A DNA stretch of 39,894 nt, from positions 1 through 39,894 of the forward strand of contig LNFH01000323.1 in NCBI GenBank assembly GCA_001464235.1, written 5' to 3'. Position numbers and translations under genes: made by a program. The stretch comes from Rhizobiales bacterium Ga0077556. GTDB taxonomy: Bacteria; Pseudomonadota; Alphaproteobacteria; Rhizobiales; Phreatobacteraceae. The notes beneath the pieces are model-generated. The model made no database searches. It saw only the letters and a list, made by a program, of their open reading frames with translations, and was not told the DNA's origin. Position 1 is the first letter of the stretch. Each line of letters begins with the position of its first letter. Shown piece by piece: positions 34,500-39,894 of the stretch.

Positions 34500-34844
34500 A
34501 TGATCCGCGCCGGCCTGCTCACCGCCATCGCCGCCCTCGGCCTCGCCGCCTGCCAGTCGACGACGGCCGAGACGCCGGCTCCGCAGCCGGTGGCCTCCTC
34601 GACCCCCACCTACGTGACGCGGCCCGACTTCCGCCTGCCGGAGGGTTCGGGCTGCGCCGGCGACATCGCGCGCTTCCGCGCGGTGATGGACAACGACCTC
34701 GCCACCGGCCATGTCACCCGTGAGGTGCACGGCCGCGTCCTCGCCGATCTGCGCGGGCCGGAAGGCGCCTGCTCGGCCGGCCGCGCCGGCGAGGCGAGCG
34801 CCGGCCTCTCCGCCGTCAAGCGGCGCTACGGCTATCCCGGCTGA
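34500..34844 (+). CDS. Small predicted lipoprotein
   Basis: 114 residues. A signal with lipobox LAAC (Cys18) indicates lipid anchoring in the envelope. The mature part has a Pro/Thr-rich linker and a short domain with two cysteines (GSGCAGDIARFRAVMDND and GACSAGRA). I do not recognise the family. It stands alone, 78 bases before the metallophosphoesterase. Confidence 0.7.
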   Translation: MIRAGLLTAIAALGLAACQSTTAETPAPQPVASSTPTYVTRPDFRLPEGSGCAGDIARFRAVMDNDLATGHVTREVHGRVLADLRGPEGACSAGRAGEASAGLSAVKRRYGYPG

Positions 34845-34922
34845 TCGCCGAAAGGCGATCTTGCGGCCTCCGCGCCGCGGTTGAAGGATGAGCCCGCGGA
34901 TCGCACGATCCGGGAGGCGCCC

Positions 34923-35663
34923 ATGCGCATCGCACTCCTCACCGACATCCACGCCAACCGCGAGGCGCTCGAGGCGACGCTCGCCCATGTGGCGCGCCAG
35001 CAGGTCGGCCGCATCGCCGTGCTCGGGGACATCGTCGGCTACGGCGCCGACCCCGTCGCCTGCACCGAGATCGTGATGGACCTCGCCGCGTCGGGCGCCC
35101 TGGTCCTTCAGGGCAACCACGACGAGGCGGTTGCGCGCGACGATGCCGACATGAACGCCGACGCCCTGGCGGCTATGGCCTGGACCCGTGGCGTGCTCGG
35201 CGAGGCGCATCGCCGTTTCCTGGCAGGCCTGCCGCTCACCGCCCGCGAGGGCGACCTTTTGCTGGTCCATGCGGGGGCCCGCAATCCCGGCCAGTGGCCC
35301 TATGTCATGACGCCGCGGGACGCGGAACTCAGCTTCGGCGCCACCGACGCCCGCCTCATCGTCTGCGGCCACACCCATGTGCCGGCGCTGTTCTCCCTCC
35401 AGCCGAACCGCACCTGCGTCGCCTTCACGCCGGTTGCCGGCTCTCCCGTCCCGCTCGCCGCCCATCGCCGCTGGCACGTGGTGGTCGGCTCGGTGGGCCA
35501 GCCACGCGACGGCATCGCCGCTGCCGCCTATGCCGTGCTTGATCTCGGCCAAGGCGTGCTGGAGCCCCATCGTGTTCCCTATGACCATCCCGCCGCCGCC
35601 GCGAAGATTCGCGCCGCGGGGCTGCCGGATCGGTTGGCGAGCCGCCTCGCCCACGGGAGGTGA
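34923..35663 (+). CDS. Calcineurin-like metallophosphoesterase
   Basis: 246 residues with all metal motifs: Asp-x-His in LTDIHAN, GDIVGYG, GNHDEAV, LLVHAG and CGHTHVP. It belongs to the YfcE/MJ0936-like group of bacterial phosphodiesterases and phosphatases. I chose ATG 34923 because the domain starts at once with MRIALLTDIH; an in-frame codon at 34881 would add 14 residues ahead of it. It is 6 bases upstream of the kinase-USP gene, so both are co-transcribed. It may oppose the kinase or hydrolyse a nucleotide second messenger (inference). Confidence 0.87.
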   Translation: MRIALLTDIHANREALEATLAHVARQQVGRIAVLGDIVGYGADPVACTEIVMDLAASGALVLQGNHDEAVARDDADMNADALAAMAWTRGVLGEAHRRFLAGLPLTAREGDLLLVHAGARNPGQWPYVMTPRDAELSFGATDARLIVCGHTHVPALFSLQPNRTCVAFTPVAGSPVPLAAHRRWHVVVGSVGQPRDGIAAAAYAVLDLGQGVLEPHRVPYDHPAAAAKIRAAGLPDRLASRLAHGR

Positions 35664-35669
35664 CGAGGC

Positions 35670-37061
35670 ATGCGGCCGCCGCGCATCGAGAAGGGCCTTG
35701 TCCTCGACGGCTTCACCCTGGTCGCGCCGCTGAAGCTCGGCGGCATGGCGCAGATCTGGGAGGTGACCCGCGAGGGCGACGATCTCCCCATGGTCATGAA
35801 GATCCCGCTCATCCTCGACGGCGACGACCCCACCATGATCGTCGGCTTCGAGATGGAGCAGATGATCCTGCCCCGGCTCTCCGGCCCGCACGTGCCGCGC
35901 TTCGTCGCGGCCGGCGACTTCGCCCACCAGCCCCACATCGTCATGGAGCGCATCACCGGCGGCTCGCTCTACGAGCGCATGACCGGCGCGCCCTTCGCGG
36001 CGGCTAAGGTCGCTCGGATCGGCCTCGCGGTGGCGCACGCCCTCTGCGACCTGCACCGCCAGGACGTCCTGCATCTCGACGTGAAGCCGGCCAACGTGCT
36101 GTTCCGCGAGGATGGGACGGCCGTCATGGTCGACTTCGGCCTCGCCCGTCATCGCCGCCTGCCCGACCTCCTCGCCGAGGAGTTCCGCCTGCCCATCGGC
36201 ACCGCGCCCTACATGGCTCCCGAGCAGGTGCTGCGGGCCCGCGACGATCCCCGCTCCGACGTCTTCGCCCTCGGCTGCGTCCTCTACGAGATGACGACGG
36301 GTCGCCAGCCCTTCGGTGACCCCCGCGGATCGCGCCGCCTGCGCAAGCGCCTCTGGTGGGATCCCTGGCCGCCACGCGCCCTCCGTCCGGACTGTCCGGA
36401 CTGGCTGCAGGAGATCATCCTGCGCTGCCTCGCCGTCGACCCCGCGGGCCGCTATCCCACCATGGCCCAGCTCGCCTTCGACCTCGCCCATCCCGGCCAG
36501 GTGCGGCTCACCGCCGCCGCCTCGCGGATGAGGCGCGACGGCCGCATCGAGCGGCTGCGGCGCTGGTTCAGGGCCGCCGGCGCCGAGCGGCCGCCGCCGC
36601 CCGCCCTGGACGGGGACACCGCTGCACCCATCGTCCTCGTCGCGGTCGACCTCGCGGCCGACTACTGCGCGGTCGCCGACGCGGTCCGCGCGATGACGGG
36701 GCGCATGCTGACCCTTCTCCCGGGCGCCCGGCTCGCCTGCGTCAACGTCCTCAGGCTCAAGCGGCTCGGCATCGACGACACCACCGACGGCGAGGGCAGG
36801 GCGCTCCACGTCGCCCGCCTGATCCAGCTGCGCGCCTGGGCGGCGCCCCTCGGCCTGCCCGCCGAGGCCATCAGCTTCCACGTGCTGGAGAGCACCGATC
36901 CGGCGGAGGCGATCGTCACCCATGCCCGCGAGAACCATGTCGACCAGGTCATCATGGGCGCCCGCGGCCAGTCCGGCACGCGGCGCTATCTCGGCAGCGT
37001 CTCGGCGCAGGTGACCGCCGAGGCGCCCTGTACGGTGACGGTGGTGCGCGCCGCCGCCTAG
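35670..37061 (+). CDS. Hanks-type Ser/Thr protein kinase fused to a universal stress protein domain
   Basis: 463 residues. The kinase domain is at 13-280: Lys44 in VMKIP, the catalytic HLDVKPANV (Asp137), DFGLARH (155-160) and the APE-type GTAPYMAPEQ. The glycine loop LGGMAQIWEV is recognisable. After an Arg-rich linker comes a universal stress domain (315-460) with the nucleotide motif GARGQSGTRRYLGS. No transmembrane segment, unlike PknB, so a soluble sensor kinase. The USP part may bind ATP and tune activity (inference). It follows the metallophosphoesterase by 6 bases. Its stop overlaps the convergent Nudix gene in CTAG. Confidence 0.9.
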   Translation: MRPPRIEKGLVLDGFTLVAPLKLGGMAQIWEVTREGDDLPMVMKIPLILDGDDPTMIVGFEMEQMILPRLSGPHVPRFVAAGDFAHQPHIVMERITGGSLYERMTGAPFAAAKVARIGLAVAHALCDLHRQDVLHLDVKPANVLFREDGTAVMVDFGLARHRRLPDLLAEEFRLPIGTAPYMAPEQVLRARDDPRSDVFALGCVLYEMTTGRQPFGDPRGSRRLRKRLWWDPWPPRALRPDCPDWLQEIILRCLAVDPAGRYPTMAQLAFDLAHPGQVRLTAAASRMRRDGRIERLRRWFRAAGAERPPPPALDGDTAAPIVLVAVDLAADYCAVADAVRAMTGRMLTLLPGARLACVNVLRLKRLGIDDTTDGEGRALHVARLIQLRAWAAPLGLPAEAISFHVLESTDPAEAIVTHARENHVDQVIMGARGQSGTRRYLGSVSAQVTAEAPCTVTVVRAAA

Positions 37062-37771
37062 GTCGCCGCGCCGCCGGCGAGCCACCATTCGGCATAGGCG
37101 AGCTGGAAGGGCGGCATCAGGTCGGGCCGCAGATCGTCATGGCTGCGGACGATGTGGATGTCCGCCAGTTCCGGCTCCGCCTGGCGTGCGAGCCGGGCGA
37201 GGATGTGGGCCCTGAGATCCTCCGCCAGGCGAGGCGAGCGCACCACCTTGACGAAGGCGGAGCGCTTCTCGTCCTCGTGCAGCCAGAAATCGGGATCGAC
37301 GGTCACCTCGTCCGCCGTCAGCCCCGTTTCCTCCGCGAGTTCGCGCACGACGCTGCCTGCGAGGTCGACCCGGCCGTCGACCACGTCGGAGGGGTCGGGT
37401 GTGCCGCCGGGGAAATAGATCTTGCCGGCATTGGCGGTATGGGCGCCCATGACTCCCATCAGCATCGCGCCATCGGCGCTGGTGAGGCCGGCCAGGGCGA
37501 AGCCGTTGCGGGTCGACCCGTCGGGCTCGCCGTGCCGCATGTAGTGGAGAAACTGCGCAAAGCGCACCTGCCGGTAACGGGCCTCGAAGACCTCGCCCGC
37601 GACGGTCCGCTCGGCGATGACCAGCACCTGTCCGTCGAACAGCGCCGGGTTGGCGGCGCTCGCCGTCCGCCAAGCCGCCTCGATGGCTTCCGCATGGGTT
37701 TCGGCATAGGCCCAGGGCCCGGATTCGACCGTGGCGCGAATGTGGCGGATGCGGCGGAACCGGGACGTCAT
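37058..37771 (-). CDS. Nudix hydrolase
   Basis: 237 residues. The Nudix box is visible with its GGTPDP start and RELAEETGL end, including the catalytic EE. It contains a longer insert than the 23-residue consensus (GGTPDPSDV, then DGRVDLAGSVV). Substrate unknown; CoA- or sugar-nucleotide-type diphosphates are usual. ATG 37771 has GAGGA nine bases upstream and fits the domain; a longer frame reaches ATG 37834. Confidence 0.83.
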   Translation of the reverse strand: MTSRFRRIRHIRATVESGPWAYAETHAEAIEAAWRTASAANPALFDGQVLVIAERTVAGEVFEARYRQVRFAQFLHYMRHGEPDGSTRNGFALAGLTSADGAMLMGVMGAHTANAGKIYFPGGTPDPSDVVDGRVDLAGSVVRELAEETGLTADEVTVDPDFWLHEDEKRSAFVKVVRSPRLAEDLRAHILARLARQAEPELADIHIVRSHDDLRPDLMPPFQLAYAEWWLAGGAAT

Positions 37772-37866
37772 GAAGGCGTTGTCCTCGCGAGATGTCCTGC
37801 GGCGTCGGATAGCCGGCCAGGGGAGAAGGGTCATTGACCCGTCCTTAAGGCTGGTGGAACCGCAGC

Positions 37867-37896
37867 TTGGCAAATCGCACGACGGTCACCTATGGT
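37867..37896 (+). promoter_or_regulatory. Candidate promoter of the glycine-zipper lipoprotein
   Basis: TTGGCA (37867-37872) and TATGGT (37891-37896) with an 18-base spacer stand ahead of the start at 37933. A strong Shine-Dalgarno AGGAGGGA (37919-37926) follows. Good match to a sigma-70 type site; seen by eye. Confidence 0.5.
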
Positions 37897-37932
37897 CCAC
37901 CCCGGGTCGGGGGCCTGCAGGAGGGAATATCC

Positions 37933-38199
37933 ATGTTGAAGAAGCTCACTCTGGTTGGCGCTGCCGCCCTGATGATCGGTGCGTGCACCCCGCGCGAGGA
38001 GCGTGCTGCGGCAGGCGGTGCCATCGGTGCCGGCGCCGGCGCGCTGATCGGCGGCCTCGCCACCGGAACGGGTGGTGGCGCTCTCGCGGGTGCCGCGATC
38101 GGCGGCGTCGCCGGTGCGGTCATCGGCGCGGAAACGACCCCGCGTCGCCGCTGCTACGTCAACCGCTACGGCGAGCGCATCTGCCGCTATCGTCGCTGA
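37933..38199 (+). CDS. Glycine-zipper small lipoprotein
   Basis: 88 residues. The signal peptide ends in a lipobox-like IGAC (Cys18), so anchoring in the outer membrane is likely. A Gly/Ala zipper (AGGAIGAGAGALIGGLATG and following) spans residues ~27-65, then an Arg-rich tail with two cysteines (RRRCYVNRYGERICRYRR). Such proteins are common in alphaproteobacterial envelopes. ATG 37933 follows a perfect Shine-Dalgarno and a good promoter, and a textbook terminator comes after it, so the gene is probably a strongly expressed single unit. Exact function unknown. Confidence 0.85.
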   Translation: MLKKLTLVGAAALMIGACTPREERAAAGGAIGAGAGALIGGLATGTGGGALAGAAIGGVAGAVIGAETTPRRRCYVNRYGERICRYRR

Positions 38200-38222
38200 G
38201 CCACCGGCTCCGACAGACAGAA

Positions 38223-38252
38223 GCCCGCCGGCATCGCGCCGGCGGGTTTTTT
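38223..38252 (+). terminator. Rho-independent terminator of the glycine-zipper gene
   Basis: A 9-bp GC stem CCCGCCGGC/GCCGGCGGG with loop ATCGC, followed by TTTTTT, ends 53 bases after the stop. The best terminator in the window. Confidence 0.9.
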
Positions 38253-38263
38253 CATGCGTCCCG

Positions 38264-39190
38264 TCAGAGGAACAGCCGCCCCTCGGTGAGGATCACGGCG
38301 CCGCCGCCGATCGTCACCGCGCTCACCTGCCCGCCCGCCAGCGTCAGGCCGAGGTGGATGCGGCTCGGCCGTCCCATGTCGAAGCCCTGCTCGATGACCA
38401 CGCCGTGGGTGCCGTCGGCGAGTCCCTCGCGCGCCGCCAGAACGCCGGCAAACGCCGCCGCGGCCGATCCCGTCGCCGGGTCCTCGGCGATGCCGAGGCC
38501 GGGCGCGAACATGCGGGCGTGGAAGCCGGCGTCCGGGTCCACCGTCTCGCGGCTATAGGCGAAGATGGCCGGATGGTCGTCGGCGATGGCCGCGAAGGTC
38601 TCGGCGAACCAGCGCGTATCGACCCGGATGCGCGCCATGGCCTCGCGCGTCTTCACCGGCACGTAGCAGAAGGAGACGGGCGCGCCGAACCGGCTGGGCC
38701 GGTGGCGGTCGAAGCCGATGTCGCGCAGCTCGAGGCCGAGCACGCCGGCGAGCTGCGCCGGATCGGGCGCCGGGCCGAGGTCTGCCGGCATGCGCGGCGC
38801 CGCGAACTGCGCCTCGTATCGGCCCTGCGCGTCACGCGTCACGCGGCATGGCACGGGACCCGCCGTCTCGCCGAGGACGAAGGCGGTCTCATCCCCCGGC
38901 GCGAGGCCGTCGAGCGCGGCCAGGAGCACCGCCGTCCCCACCGTCGGATGCCCGGCGAAGGGCAGCTCCGCGCCGGGCGTGAAGATGCGGATGTCGGCGC
39001 GCCGGCCCGCCGCCGCCTGCGGCAGCACGAAGACCGTCTCCGACAGGTTGAACTCGCCGGCGATCCTCTGCATCGCGGCCGTGTCGAGCCCGCCCGCGTC
39101 GAGCACCACCGCCAGCGGATTGCCGGAGAGCGCCTGGTGGGTGAACACGTCGAGCGTATGGAACCGGCGGGAGGGAGCGGGGGCGGTCAT
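38264..39190 (-). CDS. PhzF family isomerase-like protein
   Basis: 308 residues. Family marks: HTLDVFTHQALSGNPLAVVLD at the N-terminus, the catalytic Glu in EFNLSETVFV (~46), FTPGAELPFAGHPTVGTA and EDPATGSAA in the C-half. The fold is two linked diaminopimelate epimerase-like halves. PhzF itself isomerises dihydro-hydroxyanthranilate in phenazine synthesis, but no other phenazine gene is present, so the substrate differs. ATG 39190 is preferred over the GTG-type start a few codons upstream. It is 8 bases downstream of the pyridoxal kinase gene. Confidence 0.88.
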   Translation of the reverse strand: MTAPAPSRRFHTLDVFTHQALSGNPLAVVLDAGGLDTAAMQRIAGEFNLSETVFVLPQAAAGRRADIRIFTPGAELPFAGHPTVGTAVLLAALDGLAPGDETAFVLGETAGPVPCRVTRDAQGRYEAQFAAPRMPADLGPAPDPAQLAGVLGLELRDIGFDRHRPSRFGAPVSFCYVPVKTREAMARIRVDTRWFAETFAAIADDHPAIFAYSRETVDPDAGFHARMFAPGLGIAEDPATGSAAAAFAGVLAAREGLADGTHGVVIEQGFDMGRPSRIHLGLTLAGGQVSAVTIGGGAVILTEGRLFL

Positions 39191-39198
39191 GGGCGTCC

Positions 39199-39894
39199 TC
39201 AACCGATCTGTTCCGGGGTGAACAGGGTCGTCGGGCTGACGAACTCGTCCTGCGCCTCGACGGTGAGGATCTCGCGCGATTCCGCCGCCTCGGTCCGCTT
39301 CAGGAGGCCGAAGACCGAGGAGGCCGCGCGCGACACCGCGAAGGCCTCGTCGCGGCTGGTGGCGGCATGGACGAAGAACAGCGCGGCGATGGCGTCGCCC
39401 GCGCCGTTGACCGAGACCGACAGCCGCGGGGTGCGCACCCGGAACCGCCCGTTGGGGCCGCAGGCGAGGAGGTCGATGGCGTCCGCCGGCGTATCCTCCG
39501 TCATCAGGCTGGTGACGAGCACCGTGCGCGGACCCGTGGCGCGGACCGCCTCCACCGCCGCGATAGCCTCCGCGATGGTGGTGATTCGCCGCCCCGAGAG
39601 ATATTCGAGCTCGAACTGGTTGGGCGTGATGATGTCGGCGGCCGGCACGGCCTTGTCGCGCATGAACTCGGGGATGCCCGGCCGCACGAAGACGCCGCGC
39701 CCGACGTCGCCGATCACCGGATCGCAGCAGTAGAGCGCATCCGGATTGAGGGCGCGCACGCGCCGGACCGCCGCCACGATGGCGGAGCCGATGTCCGACG
39801 AGCCCATGTAGCCCGACAGCACGCCGTCGCAGCGCCCGAGCACGCCGCGCTCCTCGATGCCTTCCACCAGCTCGTCGATCATCGGGCCGTCATA
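39199..39894 (-). CDS. pdxY: Pyridoxal kinase PdxY-like, N-terminus missing
   Basis: About 231 residues up to the window edge; the start lies outside. Recognisable parts are CDGVLSGYMGS, YCCDPVIGD, ADIITPNQFELEYLSG and the anion-hole/catalytic SVNGAGDAIAALFF with the active Asp. It makes pyridoxal 5'-phosphate from pyridoxal, the cofactor used among others by serine palmitoyltransferase. GAGD is the normal GTGD/GAGD variant. Followed after 8 bases by the PhzF-like gene. Confidence 0.9.
   Translation of the reverse strand, partial: YDGPMIDELVEGIEERGVLGRCDGVLSGYMGSSDIGSAIVAAVRRVRALNPDALYCCDPVIGDVGRGVFVRPGIPEFMRDKAVPAADIITPNQFELEYLSGRRITTIAEAIAAVEAVRATGPRTVLVTSLMTEDTPADAIDLLACGPNGRFRVRTPRLSVSVNGAGDAIAALFFVHAATSRDEAFAVSRAASSVFGLLKRTEAAESREILTVEAQDEFVSPTTLFTPEQIG

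Noticed and set aside
34263-37088. Open minus-strand frame of 941 codons opposite the lipoprotein, phosphoesterase and kinase genes
   Set aside because: Same reason: low-complexity product and three clear genes on the other strand.
38264-39190. Phenazine biosynthesis locus from the PhzF-like gene
   Set aside because: No other phz-type gene is present; PhzF-like proteins are widespread without phenazines.

Overview
The window looks like chromosome of a GC-rich alphaproteobacterium, most likely Hyphomicrobiales; I cannot name the genus. Reasons: heavy G/C use at third codon positions, short intergenic gaps, TRAP and dipeptide-type ABC transporters, and alphaproteobacterial gene styles. I found no tRNA, rRNA, CRISPR array, insertion sequence or phage gene, and no gene-free stretch above 300 bases.

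The core (about 2.2-21.3 kb) reads as a sphingolipid island of short, mostly divergent operons. It holds serine palmitoyltransferase (2296-3549), an opposing operon for an acyl carrier protein, ketoacyl synthase and a split hotdog dehydratase (5810 down to 3557), a GNAT-type ceramide synthase (9919-11055) and a candidate ceramide/ketosphinganine reductase (13729-14694). The same island carries every step expected for an inositol phosphate head group: myo-inositol-1-phosphate synthase (12561-13640), a CDP-alcohol phosphatidyltransferase (19613-20311), a PgpA-like phosphatase (11052-11561) and a PAP2/Aur1-like membrane enzyme (20320-21246). A DUF4833-like secreted protein (6034-6642) also sits here. 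Together they predict glucose-6-phosphate -> inositol phosphate -> phosphatidylinositol phosphate -> phosphatidylinositol -> inositol phosphorylceramide. Three glycosyltransferases (one of the GT32/Sur1-Och1 type), a NodB-type deacetylase, a flippase-like membrane protein and a private LptB/LptF/LptG set suggest that the lipid is glycosylated and exported to the outer membrane. This is the most exciting content of the window: a possible bacterial glycosyl-inositol-phosphorylceramide pathway with its own transport system.

Two of these genes, the ketoacyl synthase and the GT4 glycosyltransferase, are frameshifted as given. The synthase looks as if about 20 bases are missing, so either the allele is decaying or the assembly has errors.

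Left edge (1-2076): the end of a TRAP permease and two short-chain dehydrogenases. Right of the island (21.3-25 kb): a secreted trypsin-like protease carrying five copies of a cysteine-paired repeat, and a beta-lactamase-like serine hydrolase. From 25.2 to 31.9 kb a plus-strand catabolic cassette pairs two amidohydrolases with dipeptide-type ABC permeases and a binding protein, but has no ABC ATPase. From 32.1 to 39.9 kb are mostly single housekeeping or accessory genes: a MetE-like methyltransferase, a VOC dioxygenase-like protein, two small lipoproteins, a metallophosphoesterase followed by a kinase-universal stress protein fusion, a Nudix hydrolase, a PhzF-like protein and the end of pyridoxal kinase.
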